A stretch of DNA of 26,904 nucleotides from Phenylobacterium sp. (GTDB lineage: Bacteria > Pseudomonadota > Alphaproteobacteria > Caulobacterales > Caulobacteraceae): the NCBI GenBank assembly GCA_028290925.1, contig JAQGIX010000269.1:1-26904 (forward strand). Direction: 5' to 3'. Below the pieces are notes generated by a model. That model made no database searches and had not been told where the DNA came from. It saw nothing but the letters and a program-made list of their open reading frames with translations. A program made the translations under genes and the position numbers. This document shows positions 8,835 to 16,658 of the stretch, piece after piece. Every line of letters begins with the position of its first letter. The stretch's first letter is position 1.

Positions 8835-11687
8835 CTACTGCCGATAGCTCAGGCGGAAGTAGATGAAGCGGCCCGGCACGTCATAGACGTTGGGGTCGAA
8901 GTTGTTCAGGTCGCAGCTGATGCAGCCGGGCGGGTCCTTGTCGAGCAGGTTGTTCGCCCCGAGCGCCAGCTGCAGGCCGTTGGTCACGAAGCTCGGCGTC
9001 CAGCGGATCTGCGCGTCCACATAGGTCCTGGCGGGCATCTTGTTGTTGTTGGCCGAGGTCTCGACCACCGCCGAGATGTAGCGCAGGCCGACGGTGGCGC
9101 CCCAGTCGGCCTTGTCCCAGTCGACCATCAGATTGGACTTGGTCTTGGGAAAGGCCTGGCTCGGGCTTCCCCGCTCCGTGCCCTCGCGCTTGATGGGCTG
9201 GAAGCCGGAGGAGGTGGGCTGCAGCTCGGTGAACTCCAGCAGCCGGGTGGTATAGGAGCGCGCGGCGAAGCGGCCCCACGCCCAATCGGGCGAACGCCAC
9301 ATCAGGTTCAGGTCGAGGGAGCGCGTGTTGATCCCGCCGATGTTGATCAGCGGGTTGGTGATCCCCGAGATGGCGCCCGAGGCCGTGCGGTTGATGGTGG
9401 CGCACGACAGCGCGTCCCCGGTCTGGGCGCAGCGGTCCAGCAAGGTCTGTCCGCTCAGCGCCTGGATCGCGCCATCCAGCTTGATGTCCGAATAGGCGAG
9501 CTCGACGGAGCCGCCGTCCGCCCAGCTGGCCTGGCGCAGGAAGCGGGGCTCCCAGACGAAGCTGTAGTTCCAGCCCTTGCTGGTCTCGGGCTTGAGGTTG
9601 CGGTTGCCGCTGGTGATCACCGGCAGCTGCGGATTGAGCTGCACGTAGGAGCCGTTGGCCGGCACGCCGCGGGCGGCGCAGTTGGTGCGCACCGCGGCGC
9701 TGGCGGGCGGACCGCCGGCCAGGCCCAGCAGGTCCGAGCAGGGGTCGTTGACCGTCTGGTCGAAGCGCGAGGCGGTGCCGAACAGCTCGCCGATCGTCGG
9801 CGCGCGGAAGCCCTGGGCGTAGGAGCCGCGGAACAGCACGTCCTCGACCGGCCGCCAGGTGAGGCCGGCCTTGTAGGTGGAATCGCTGCCTGACGTGGAA
9901 TAGTCGAACCACCGCCCGGCCACCGAGGCGTCCAGCCGATACAGGAACGGGGCGTCCTTGATGATCGGGATGCGAAGCTCGCCATAAGCTTCCTTCACGG
10001 TGATCGAGCCGCTCGCCGGCTGGGCCGGGATGTCCGAGGAAAGGCCCTCCACCACCAGGGCGTCCGGCTGGAAGTAGCCGAGCGTGCGCCGGTGCTCGAG
10101 GCCCACGGCGAAGGCCAGCGGCCCGGCGGGCAGGGTGAACAGGTCGCCGGTCAGGTTGGCGCTGATGTCCTGCAGCTCCTGTTGGGAGGAATCATGCTCG
10201 GTGAAGCCGATGTAGTTGAGCATCGCCGGGGTGATGGTGCCGAGGCCTCCGAAGATGTTGAAGGGCACGCATGCGCCCGTGCAGGCCGAGACCGGACCCA
10301 GCGCCTGCTGCACCCGCTGGGCGTTGATGTTTCCGGTGAAGGTCTGGTCGGCGTGGTTGCGCGACCAGCTGGCGTTGACGTCCCAGTGCCAGTCGCGGCC
10401 AATAACCGGCACGTCGCCGTAGAAGCTGCCCATGACGTTCCAGGTGTCGACCGTCTGCTCGTAGTGACGCGGCCCGGCCTCGACCATCCGCCGGCCGACG
10501 AACGAATAGGTGCCCGGCTGGAGGGTGAAGCCGAACGGGTTGTAGGGGTTGGTGACGTCGATGTTCACCGTGTCGAGCAGGTTGCCGTTGCCGGCGTCCG
10601 GGCCGACGAACAGCGGCAGGGGCGCGGCCTGGTTGGCCGACTTGCGCTCCACGAAGGAAGCCCGCGCCCGGAAGTGCACCTTGTCGGTCAGGTCCTGGGT
10701 CACCGAGGCGAAGGCGCTCACCCGCTGCAGCGGCGTCAGGATGTAGTTGAAGGGCTGGAAATCGAAGCGGTCGGCCGTGCTGAAGGCCTTGTAGCTGCCA
10801 GCCGGGCTGGTGGGATCGGAGGGTATGTAAATCGGCCGCTGGCCCGGCTGCAGCGCCTGGCGGAGGGTGAGGTCCAGGTCCTGGTTGGTGTTGGGGTCAT
10901 GAACGATGACCCGCGCGTTCGGGGTGCCTGAACTGCAGCCGCCTTGGAGGCAGGAGGTGGCGTAGGGGTTCGGGAAGCGCGAGATGTCGCGGTCGCCGGA
11001 CGACACCGGATCCTGCTTGAAGTAGCCGCCGCCGATGACGATGGCGGTGCCCGGCTGGGAAACGCCCCACGAGAGGTTGTAGTCCTGGGTCAAGCCGTCG
11101 CCCTGGCCGAACTGGCCGACCTCGGCGGTGGCCTGGAAGCCGTCCTGACGCTGCTTGGTGATGATGTTGACGACCCCGGCGATGGCGTCGGAGCCGTAGA
11201 TCGGCGAGGCCCCTTCCTGCAGCACCTCCATGCGGTCGATCATCGCGGTCGGGATGGTGTTCAGGTCGACCGCGCCCGGCACGCCGGAGGCCGAGGCGCC
11301 GCTCACCCACCGCTGGCCGTCGACGAGGACCAGCACCCGGCGCGAGCCGAGGTAGCGCAGGTCGATCTCGGCCGAGCCCGCGCCCACGCCGCCGCCGTCG
11401 GGCGGATTGCCCGAGTTGCCGGAGTTGTTGAACTTCGCATTCAAGCCGCCGCCTGCCGACGGAATCCGCTGCAGGACGTCGACCGTGGACATGAGGCCGC
11501 TCTTGGCCACCTGTTCCTGGTCGATCTGGATCACCGGCTGGTCGCGTTCGAGCGGGCTGGTGCGGATGCGCGAACCGGTCACCACGACTTCGGAGACCGC
11601 GGCCGGCTGGGCGTGGGCCACGCCCAGGCTGCCGCCGGTGGCCAGCGCCGTCACGCCCATCAGGACGATACGAGATAGGAGTTTCAT
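8835..11687 (-). CDS. TonB-dependent outer-membrane receptor
   Basis: 950 residues. A signal peptide (MKLLSRIVLMGVTALATGGSLGVAHA) precedes EVVVTGSRI, the usual start of the mature plug region. The plug follows (VDVLQRIPSAGGGLN, RVLVLVDGQRW, IDRMEVLQEGASPIYGSDAIAGVVNIITK), then a long 22-strand-type barrel ending RFIYFRLSYRQ, with the terminal aromatic pattern of outer-membrane barrels. Several closely spaced Cys pairs in presumed loops are typical of large Caulobacteraceae and sphingomonad receptors. The protein should import a scarce ligand using TonB-ExbBD energy. The ligand is not evident, but the upstream neighbour has Fur-like boxes, so iron is a fair guess. ATG 11687 follows AGGGGGAA. 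The same frame is open much further upstream, but that part has no receptor sequence. Confidence 0.95.
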   Translation of the reverse strand: MKLLSRIVLMGVTALATGGSLGVAHAQPAAVSEVVVTGSRIRTSPLERDQPVIQIDQEQVAKSGLMSTVDVLQRIPSAGGGLNAKFNNSGNSGNPPDGGGVGAGSAEIDLRYLGSRRVLVLVDGQRWVSGASASGVPGAVDLNTIPTAMIDRMEVLQEGASPIYGSDAIAGVVNIITKQRQDGFQATAEVGQFGQGDGLTQDYNLSWGVSQPGTAIVIGGGYFKQDPVSSGDRDISRFPNPYATSCLQGGCSSGTPNARVIVHDPNTNQDLDLTLRQALQPGQRPIYIPSDPTSPAGSYKAFSTADRFDFQPFNYILTPLQRVSAFASVTQDLTDKVHFRARASFVERKSANQAAPLPLFVGPDAGNGNLLDTVNIDVTNPYNPFGFTLQPGTYSFVGRRMVEAGPRHYEQTVDTWNVMGSFYGDVPVIGRDWHWDVNASWSRNHADQTFTGNINAQRVQQALGPVSACTGACVPFNIFGGLGTITPAMLNYIGFTEHDSSQQELQDISANLTGDLFTLPAGPLAFAVGLEHRRTLGYFQPDALVVEGLSSDIPAQPASGSITVKEAYGELRIPIIKDAPFLYRLDASVAGRWFDYSTSGSDSTYKAGLTWRPVEDVLFRGSYAQGFRAPTIGELFGTASRFDQTVNDPCSDLLGLAGGPPASAAVRTNCAARGVPANGSYVQLNPQLPVITSGNRNLKPETSKGWNYSFVWEPRFLRQASWADGGSVELAYSDIKLDGAIQALSGQTLLDRCAQTGDALSCATINRTASGAISGITNPLINIGGINTRSLDLNLMWRSPDWAWGRFAARSYTTRLLEFTELQPTSSGFQPIKREGTERGSPSQAFPKTKSNLMVDWDKADWGATVGLRYISAVVETSANNNKMPARTYVDAQIRWTPSFVTNGLQLALGANNLLDKDPPGCISCDLNNFDPNVYDVPGRFIYFRLSYRQ

Positions 11688-11785
11688 GCTGCTTCCCCCT
11701 GGAGACGACGGCCATCCGCCAGCGGGCGCCGAAGGATAGTCAATCGCCAGTTGTGGGGGGAGGATGCCCCGCTCTGTTGCAGAAC

Positions 11786-11791
11786 TGTCAA
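11786..11791 (-). promoter_or_regulatory. candidate -35 (TTGACA) of the TonB-receptor gene
   Basis: An exact TTGACA on the coding strand lies about 100 bases before the receptor start in a 188-base gap. No convincing -10 follows at 16-18 bases, so the receptor may instead be read through from the barrel-protein gene. Confidence 0.25.
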
Positions 11792-11875
11792 GCTTGGCGC
11801 CCGAACTGCACCCGCGTACCGGCGTTTTGCAATGAAGGGGCGCCCTGAAGGACACAGCCGCCCGCGGCGACCGGC

Positions 11876-12628
11876 CTAGAACCGCTTCCCCCACGCCACG
11901 GCGAATCGCACCTGGCCGTCGGCGTCGTGGCGCGCGGTCCCGACCGGCAGCAGATAGGCGGCCTCCAGCTCCAGCTCGCCGGGCGCCCGGCCGGGCCGGC
12001 CCTCCCAGCGCACCACGGGCCCCACGAAATGGCCCTGCCGGCCGCCCAGCGCGCGGCTGGTCCCGAGGTCGCCGAACGCCTGCAGTCCGACCCGCAGGTC
12101 GTGGCCGGCGTCCACCGTGCCCTGCGCCGCATAGCCGAACGCCATGGCGCCTTCGCCGGGACGGTTGGTGAGCGCTTGCCGGGCGACCACGTTGAGCAGG
12201 CCCTGCACCGGCCCGAACGGGCGGGCCAGCAGCAGCTTCGCCTCGACCACGCCGGACTCGTTGTGGATGCGCTGCTCGTATTCCAGGTAGGCGCCCACAT
12301 CGACGCCGGTCCCGGGGACCTGGCCCAGATCGGCCACGCCTTCGACCGCCACAGCGTCCAGCTTGCGCCGGGCACCCGGCTGGTCCTCGAATTCCGCCAG
12401 CACCGCCAGGCTGAGCCGGTCGTTCACCCCATGCTCCACCTCGACCACGGCGGCGGAGTCGCCGTTCGCCGCCCCGCCGGTCAGCCGGCCGCCGCGCACC
12501 TCCAGTTCGGTGACCCCCTTCTCGACGAAGGGCGAATAGACCTGGTTCGCCAGGCCCGGCGCCGCGGCCGCCGCGCCCGCCCATCCGGCCATCATCGCCG
12601 CCGCCAGTCCCAGCCTCATGCCTCGCAT
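11876..12628 (-). CDS. putative outer-membrane beta-barrel protein, Fur-box controlled
   Basis: 250 residues from ATG 12628. A signal peptide (MRGMRLGLAAAMMAGWAGAAAA) precedes a chain of alternating hydrophobic strands: VTELEVRGGRL, SAAVVEVEHGVNDRLSLAVLAEFED, VDVGAYLEYEQRI, GVVEAKLLLARP. It ends VRFAVAWGKRF, with the C-terminal Phe of many outer-membrane barrels. I do not recognise a named family. It lies 188 bases upstream of the TonB-receptor gene on the same strand. The start is chosen from AAGGGG seven bases upstream; an ATG at 12682 would fall inside the promoter and Fur boxes. Confidence 0.75.
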   Translation of the reverse strand: MRGMRLGLAAAMMAGWAGAAAAAPGLANQVYSPFVEKGVTELEVRGGRLTGGAANGDSAAVVEVEHGVNDRLSLAVLAEFEDQPGARRKLDAVAVEGVADLGQVPGTGVDVGAYLEYEQRIHNESGVVEAKLLLARPFGPVQGLLNVVARQALTNRPGEGAMAFGYAAQGTVDAGHDLRVGLQAFGDLGTSRALGGRQGHFVGPVVRWEGRPGRAPGELELEAAYLLPVGTARHDADGQVRFAVAWGKRF

Positions 12629-12643
12629 GTCCCACCCCTTTGT

Positions 12644-12658
12644 TGCGAACCATTCGCA
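12644..12658 (-). promoter_or_regulatory. Fur-like box 1
   Basis: TGCGAACCATTCGCA is a 7-1-7 inverted repeat matching TGCGAAT-N-ATTCGCA at all but one arm position. It covers the presumed -10 region of the barrel-protein promoter, 16 bases upstream of the start codon. Confidence 0.6.
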
Positions 12659-12666
12659 TATCGTGT

Positions 12667-12681
12667 TGCGAATGATTGTCA
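12667..12681 (-). promoter_or_regulatory. Fur-like box 2 overlapping the -35
   Basis: TGCGAATGATTGTCA resembles the same 7-1-7 pattern, with its centre 23 bases from box 1. On the coding strand it overlaps TTGACA (12682-12677), which with TATGCG 16 bases further on makes a plausible promoter. Two boxes across -35 and -10 is classic Fur-repression geometry. Confidence 0.6.
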
Positions 12682-12721
12682 ATTGCGGGAGAGCGAAGGC
12701 CTGACGGATCGGAGGAGCCGC

Positions 12722-12874
12722 ATGGATCTGGTCGGGCCGCTGACGCGCCGGACCTGCGCCTTCATGGGCGAGCTGCAGCCCGAGACGCCGTCTGGCGTGT
12801 TCGCCGTCTTCGCCGGGCCGTCGCGACCACGGCCGTCACGACGCCTTCCGCTCAGGCGCGCTTGTTCAGGGTGA
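12722..12874 (+). CDS. possible small hypothetical protein, 50 aa
   Basis: ATG 12722 has a near-perfect ribosome-binding site (GGAGGAG, four bases before the start) and is divergent from the Fur-box gene. The product MDLVGPLTRRTCAFMGELQP... matches no family I know, and its C-terminal half is Arg/Pro-rich. Its 3' end overlaps flbY by 23 bases and runs through a hairpin after flbY. It is either a short peptide sharing the iron-regulated divergent promoter region or a chance frame. Confidence 0.3.
   Translation: MDLVGPLTRRTCAFMGELQPETPSGVFAVFAGPSRPRPSRRLPLRRACSG
12819..12843 (-). terminator. hairpin after flbY
   Basis: A 9-bp stem with one G-T wobble (12819-12827 with 12835-12843) starts 9 bases after the flbY stop on the leftward strand. 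It lacks a T-tract, so termination is uncertain. Confidence 0.35.
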
Positions 12875-13301
12875 TGGCCGAGCCGTCCGACGGCTTGTCG
12901 GTGCGTTCGCCCGAGGGGCCGTAGGCGGCGGAGCCCTTGTGGCGCTGGGCGGCGACTTCCTCGGCGATGGCCCGGACCAGGCCCTCGGTGACGATCTTGG
13001 CGGCCTCCAGGGAGCGGGCCTGGCGGGCCAGCACGGCGTCGAAGGCCTCGGTGGCCCGGGTCAGCTTGGTGCGCTCGACGAGCGAGGCCCCGGCGATCAA
13101 GCTGGGATTGGCCCGCACCTTGGCGGACTCGTGCCGGTAGAGATTGGCGAGCCGCGAAGTCTCCTCGATGTGGTTGGCGGCGTCCTGCGGCCGGTGCTGC
13201 TCGAAGGCCAGCGCCTGGGCGGCCACCAGCTCGGTCAGGCGCTCGGTGAGGATGGTCAGCTGATCCACACGGTCAGCGGCGTTTTCTGCGGCGAGCGCCA
13301 T
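12852..13301 (-). CDS. flbY: flagellar protein FlbY
   Basis: 149 residues, mostly helical: DRVDQLTILTERLTELVAAQALAFEQHRPQDAANHIEETSRLANLYRHESAKVRANPSL. It matches my recollection of FlbY, the Caulobacter protein encoded after the P-ring gene. The helical layout and repeated mention-worthy segment TERLTELVAAQALAFE recall FlgN-like export chaperones, so a chaperone role is possible but unproved. It starts in the sequence TAATG, sharing one base with the stop of the flgJ-like gene, so translation is probably coupled. It is the last gene of the flgI operon. Confidence 0.75.
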   Translation of the reverse strand: MALAAENAADRVDQLTILTERLTELVAAQALAFEQHRPQDAANHIEETSRLANLYRHESAKVRANPSLIAGASLVERTKLTRATEAFDAVLARQARSLEAAKIVTEGLVRAIAEEVAAQRHKGSAAYGPSGERTDKPSDGSAITLNKRA

Positions 13302-13615
13302 TACTTGAGACCCTGAAGCTTGAGCATTTCGCGCTCGACGGCCGGCGCGATGCCGATGCCGCCGGTCTTCGACATCTGCTTGGCCATGGCGTCGGTGAGC
13401 ACCGAGCGGAACATCTCCTCGCCCGGGCCGCCGCCGAACGGGCCCTCGGTGGAGAGGCCGGAGAACATCTGCTGCATCATCGAGGAGAGGAACGTGGCCT
13501 CGAAGTCCCGGGCGGTCTGCTTGATCTGGCCGCGCTTGGCGAGGTCGGCGGCCGAGACAACCGGGGGCGCCGCGCTGAGCGCGGGGGCGACCAGGATCGG
13601 AGAGAAGTCGCTCAT
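13301..13615 (-). CDS. flgJ: FlgJ-like rod-binding protein (N-terminal domain only)
   Basis: 104 residues. The segment KQTARDFEATFLSSMMQQMFSGLSTEGPFGGGPGEEMFRSVLTDAMAKQMSKTGGIGIA is the rod-binding domain of FlgJ. The C-terminal peptidoglycan hydrolase domain of enterobacterial FlgJ is absent, as is usual in alphaproteobacteria, where a separate enzyme is expected to open the wall for the rod. The start ATG directly abuts the flgI stop (TAG ATG) and the end overlaps flbY by one base, so the three genes form a tight operon. Confidence 0.9.
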   Translation of the reverse strand: MSDFSPILVAPALSAAPPVVSAADLAKRGQIKQTARDFEATFLSSMMQQMFSGLSTEGPFGGGPGEEMFRSVLTDAMAKQMSKTGGIGIAPAVEREMLKLQGLK

Positions 13616-14725
13616 CTAGAGCACCTCGATGTCGGCTTGCAGGGCGCCGGCCGCCTTGATGGTCTGCAGGATGGAGATCATGTCGCGCGGCGTGACACCC
13701 AGCGCGTTCAGGCCCGAGACCAGGGTGGCCAGCGACGCACCCGACCTCACCGTCAGGAACTGCTTGCCCTTCTCCTCGTCCACCGAGATGTCGGACTGCG
13801 GCACCACCGCGGTGTTGCCGGTGCGGGCGAAGGCCGGCGGCTGGCTGACCGCGGGGGTCTCGCGCACCGTGATGGTCAGGTTGCCCTGCTGGATGGCGAC
13901 GGTCGAGACCCGCACGTTCTCGCCCATGACGATGACGCCGGCCACCTCGTCGATGACCACCTTGGCCGGGGAGTCGGGCTCGACGGCGAAGTTCTCCACC
14001 AGGGTCACGAAGCCCATCATGTCCAGGCCGGCGGCCGGCCGGATGGCCACGATGGTCGGGTTCTCCGCGAAGGCCGTGCCGGGATAGCGGGCGTTGATCA
14101 CCTCGGCGATCCGGTGGGCCGTGGTGAAGTCCGGGTTGTGCAGGGTCATGCGCAGGATCTGCATGGCGTCGAAGTTGAAGGCGATCTCGCGCTCGATGAT
14201 CGCCCCGCCGGCGATGCGACCGGCGGTGGGCACGCCCTTGGAGACCGTGGAGCCCGAGGCCCCCGAGGCGCTGATCGAGCCGGTCTGCACCGTGCCCTGG
14301 GCCACCGCATAGGTCTGGCCGTCGGCGCCCAGCAGCGGGGTGACCAGCAGGGTGCCGCCCAGCAGGCTCTTGGCGTCGCCCATGGCCGAGACGTTGACGT
14401 CCACATGGGCGCCGGCCGCGCCGAAGGCCGGCAGCTTGGCGGTGACCATCACCGCGGCCACGTTCGTGGTGTTGAGGTTGGTGTTGCGGGTGTTGACCCC
14501 CAGCCGCTCCAGCATGGCCTCCAGGCTTTGCTGGGTCATCGGCGCGTTGCGCAGCGCGTCGCCCGTGCCGTTCAGGCCGACCACGATGCCGTAGCCCACC
14601 AACTGGTTGTCGCGGACGCCCTCGAAATCGACGATGTCCTTGATCCGCGACTTGGCGAAGGCCGGCGCCGCGGAGACGGCGAGGGTCGCGAGACTGACGG
14701 CAAGGAGGCGGAGGAATTTACGCAT
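13616..14725 (-). CDS. flgI: FlgI, flagellar P-ring protein
   Basis: 369 residues from ATG 14725. A signal peptide (MRKFLRLLAVSLATLAVSAAPAFA) precedes SRIKDIVDFEGVRDNQLVGYGIVVGLNGTGD, the invariant start of mature FlgI. The rest is full length and ends ISILQTIKAAGALQADIEVL. FlgI forms the periplasmic P ring around the flagellar rod in the peptidoglycan layer. Upstream ATGs at 14758 and 14779 are rejected because the sigma-54 promoter at 14758-14773 would start the transcript downstream of them. The ribosome-binding site is weak. First gene of flgI-flgJ-flbY and divergent from fliX, the Caulobacter arrangement. Confidence 0.96.
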   Translation of the reverse strand: MRKFLRLLAVSLATLAVSAAPAFAKSRIKDIVDFEGVRDNQLVGYGIVVGLNGTGDALRNAPMTQQSLEAMLERLGVNTRNTNLNTTNVAAVMVTAKLPAFGAAGAHVDVNVSAMGDAKSLLGGTLLVTPLLGADGQTYAVAQGTVQTGSISASGASGSTVSKGVPTAGRIAGGAIIEREIAFNFDAMQILRMTLHNPDFTTAHRIAEVINARYPGTAFAENPTIVAIRPAAGLDMMGFVTLVENFAVEPDSPAKVVIDEVAGVIVMGENVRVSTVAIQQGNLTITVRETPAVSQPPAFARTGNTAVVPQSDISVDEEKGKQFLTVRSGASLATLVSGLNALGVTPRDMISILQTIKAAGALQADIEVL

Positions 14726-14757
14726 GGCCACCGGCGAAGCTGCTTCACCCGCACCCA

Positions 14758-14773
14758 TGCGACGGTCGTGCCA
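14758..14773 (-). promoter_or_regulatory. sigma-54 promoter of the flgI operon
   Basis: On the coding strand TGGCAC-GACCG-TCGCA matches the -24/-12 consensus TGGCAC-N5-TTGCA with one mismatch. It lies about 33 bases upstream of the flgI start. Late Caulobacter flagellar genes use sigma-54 with the activator FlbD, so position and pattern agree. Confidence 0.75.
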
Positions 14774-14845
14774 GGCCATGCAGCTCGAAAAGGTCAGTAA
14801 ATTCAGTGGAAAATGAGTCGGGCGGCGGGTCGGGAACGCCGCGTC

Positions 14846-14884
14846 GGCAGAATTTGCCCGGCATTAACCATACCGCAAGCTTGC
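14846..14884. promoter_or_regulatory. CtrA-type site of fliX with flanking palindromes
   Basis: TTTG-N7-TTAACCAT (14853-14871) resembles the CtrA box TTAA-N7-TTAAC; the second half is perfect and the first has two mismatches. It lies where the -35 of a rightward fliX promoter should be. Two inverted repeats flank it, GGCA-N5-TGCC (14846-14858) and GCAAGCTTGC (14875-14884). They could be FlbD (ftr-type) sites activating flgI and repressing fliX, but I cannot confirm the ftr consensus. Confidence 0.5.
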
Positions 14885-14928
14885 CGGCCGGACTCTCGTC
14901 TTCACGCGTAGGGGTTTAGAGTCGGCGC

Positions 14929-15357
14929 ATGAAGGTCAACGGCACGGGTGGGGTCGGACAGGCGGGGGGATCGCGCGGCGCGCGGGCGGGCGGCGGCGAA
15001 GGTTTCCGGCTCCCCTCGACGGGCGGCGCCGCCGGCCCCAGCCAGAGCGCTGGCGTCTCCACGGCCAACGCCGTGATGGGCGTCGAGGCGCTGATCACCC
15101 TGCAGGACATCGGCGGGCCGCTGGAGCGCCGGCGCCGCGCCGTGGGCCGGGCCGGGCGCATCCTCGACGTCCTCGACGAGGTGAAGATCGCCCTGCTCGA
15201 GGGGCGTCTCGCCGGCGAGACGCTCAAGCGCCTGCAGCGCGCCGTCCGCGAGCAGCGCGCGACCACCGAGGATCCGCGCTTGGAGGAGCTCCTCAATGAA
15301 ATCGAGACCCGCGCCGCCGTCGAGATCGCCAAGCTGGAGCCCGCCCGTGCGGCCTAA
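14929..15357 (+). CDS. fliX: FliX, flagellar assembly regulator
   Basis: 142 residues. A disordered Gly/Ala-rich N-terminus beginning MKVNGTGGVGQAGG is followed by a helical domain (VMGVEALITLQDIGGPLERRRRAVGRAGRILDVLDEVKIALLEGRL...). This is the layout of FliX, which in Caulobacter links completion of the early basal body to the sigma-54 activator FlbD. Position supports it: it is divergent from flgI and followed by dksA. The start ATG has GAG eight bases upstream. A CtrA-type site lies about 60 bases before it, as expected for an early (class II) flagellar gene. Confidence 0.9.
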   Translation: MKVNGTGGVGQAGGSRGARAGGGEGFRLPSTGGAAGPSQSAGVSTANAVMGVEALITLQDIGGPLERRRRAVGRAGRILDVLDEVKIALLEGRLAGETLKRLQRAVREQRATTEDPRLEELLNEIETRAAVEIAKLEPARAA

Positions 15358-15382
15358 TCGCACAAGGGCTACGCGGTGTGAT

Positions 15383-15410
15383 TTGAAACCGATGTTCGTT
15401 TTGCTATAAG
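15383..15410 (+). promoter_or_regulatory. sigma-70-type promoter of dksA
   Basis: TTGAAA (15383-15388), a 16-base spacer and TATAAG (15405-15410) form a good housekeeping promoter in the fliX-dksA gap, 44 bases before the dksA ATG. Confidence 0.7.
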
Positions 15411-15453
15411 CCGCCCGCGTGCCGCGCCGAGGTTCAGGGGGCTCGAGGTGTCC

Positions 15454-15882
15454 ATGAAAACAGCCGCAGTTCTGGCTGCAGTATCTGAATACCGTCCTTC
15501 CGAGGACGAGGAATTCATGAACGATCGCCAGCTAGAGTATTTCAAAGAGAAACTTCTAAATTGGAAAGAGGAAATTCTCAGGGAATCTCGTGAGACCCTG
15601 ACGCACCTACAGAGCGAAACTGAGAACCATCCCGATCTCGCGGATCGCGCCTCCTCGGAGACCGACCGAGCTCTGGAGCTGCGCACCCGTGACCGCCAAC
15701 GCAAGCTGATTTCCAAGATCGACGAGGCGCTGCGGCGCATCGAAGAGGGGTCTTATGGCTACTGCGAAGAGACGGGCGAGCCGATCGGCGTCGCACGCCT
15801 GGAAGCCCGCCCGATCGCCACCCTGAGCCTCGAAGCCCAGGAGCGCCACGAGCGCCGCGAGCGTGTGCATCGCGACGACTGA
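15454..15882 (+). CDS. dksA: DksA, RNA polymerase-binding transcription factor (single-Cys type)
   Basis: 142 residues. DksA enters the RNA polymerase secondary channel and, with ppGpp, tunes promoters during starvation. The family pattern is clear: DEEFMNDRQLEYFKEKLLNWKEEIL, a coiled coil with DLADRASSETDRALELRTRDR (tip Asp and Ala), and YGYCEETGEPIGVARLEARPIATLSLEAQERHERRE. Of the four zinc-finger Cys of E. coli DksA only the first remains, so the protein should not need zinc; this is usual in alphaproteobacteria. ATG 15454 has GAGG five bases upstream; a GTG at 15448 adds two residues. The coding sequence is less GC-rich near its start than its neighbours. Confidence 0.95.
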   Translation: MKTAAVLAAVSEYRPSEDEEFMNDRQLEYFKEKLLNWKEEILRESRETLTHLQSETENHPDLADRASSETDRALELRTRDRQRKLISKIDEALRRIEEGSYGYCEETGEPIGVARLEARPIATLSLEAQERHERRERVHRDD

Positions 15883-15912
15883 GGCCGCGAACCGGCCTTT
15901 CGACTGACTGCG

Positions 15913-15935
15913 CGGCCCCGCAAGGGGCCGTTTTT
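15913..15935 (+). terminator. rho-independent terminator of dksA
   Basis: The stem CGGCCCC/GGGGCCG with loop GCAA is followed at once by TTTTT (15931-15935). It begins 31 bases after the dksA stop. Confidence 0.93.
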
Positions 15936-15963
15936 GTTTGCCTCCCATCAAGGGCGGGAAGGC

Positions 15964-16572
15964 TCAGGTGATCCGCGCCACCGCCGGCGACGCGTCCGGT
16001 CCCGGCTGGGCCATGGCCAAGAGCGCCGGGATGATCTCCTCCACCCGAGCCACCGAGCGCCAGCAATCCATGAACCCCGGCGGGGTGAGGTGCTCGTCGA
16101 CGGTCATCTGGAACAGCTCGAACAGCGGCCGCCAGAAGTCGCGCGGGTTGTAGAACACCACCGGCTTGGTGTGCAGCTCCAGCCGGCGCCAGGAGAGCAG
16201 CTCCACCACCTCCTCCAGGGTGCCGATGCCGCCGGGCAGGATCACGAAGCCGTCGGCGTGCTCGAACATCATCTGCTTGCGCTGGTGCATGGAGGTGACC
16301 ACCGCGTGCTCGACGCTCTCCAGCGCCCGCTCGCGGCCCACCAGGAAGTCGGGGATGATGCCCAGCACCCGGCCGCCGGCCTCGTGCGCGCCGCGCGCGC
16401 AGGCGCCCATCAGGCCCACGCCGCCGCCGCCGTAGACCAGCCGCAGGTCGGCCTTGGCCAGCGCCAGGCCCAGCGCCTTGGCCGCGGCCAGGAAATCCGG
16501 GTCGGCGGCCTCGGACGAGCCGCAGAAGACGCAGATCGAGTCCAGACCGTCGCGGCGATGCGCCATGTCCAT
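15964..16572 (-). CDS. LOG family protein (nucleoside 5'-monophosphate phosphoribohydrolase)
   Basis: 202 residues. SICVFCGSS, LRLVYGGGGVGLMGACARGAHEAGG, MHQRKQMM and PGGIGTLEE (residues 113-121) are the hallmarks of the LOG family. These enzymes cleave nucleoside monophosphates (AMP or cytokinin ribotides) into base and ribose 5-phosphate; the PGG-GT--E segment forms the active site. The bacterial role is usually nucleotide recycling, with cytokinin production in plant-associated species. ATG 16572 follows GGGAG by five bases; ATG 16566 is also possible. It converges on dksA, whose terminator separates them, and is divergent from the next gene. Confidence 0.93.
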   Translation of the reverse strand: MDMAHRRDGLDSICVFCGSSEAADPDFLAAAKALGLALAKADLRLVYGGGGVGLMGACARGAHEAGGRVLGIIPDFLVGRERALESVEHAVVTSMHQRKQMMFEHADGFVILPGGIGTLEEVVELLSWRRLELHTKPVVFYNPRDFWRPLFELFQMTVDEHLTPPGFMDCWRSVARVEEIIPALLAMAQPGPDASPAVARIT

Positions 16573-16658
16573 GATAACTCCCGGCGGGCCCGGCGCTTGC
16601 CGGCGCGCCTCGAAGGCCCGATTAGCTATGGCTGAGGTTAAGGAGATTCAAGCGCGCC

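Noticed and set aside
11688..12659. N-terminal extension of the TonB receptor up to 12659
   Set aside because: The frame is open but crosses the barrel-protein gene. A clear signal peptide and Shine-Dalgarno place the start at 11687.
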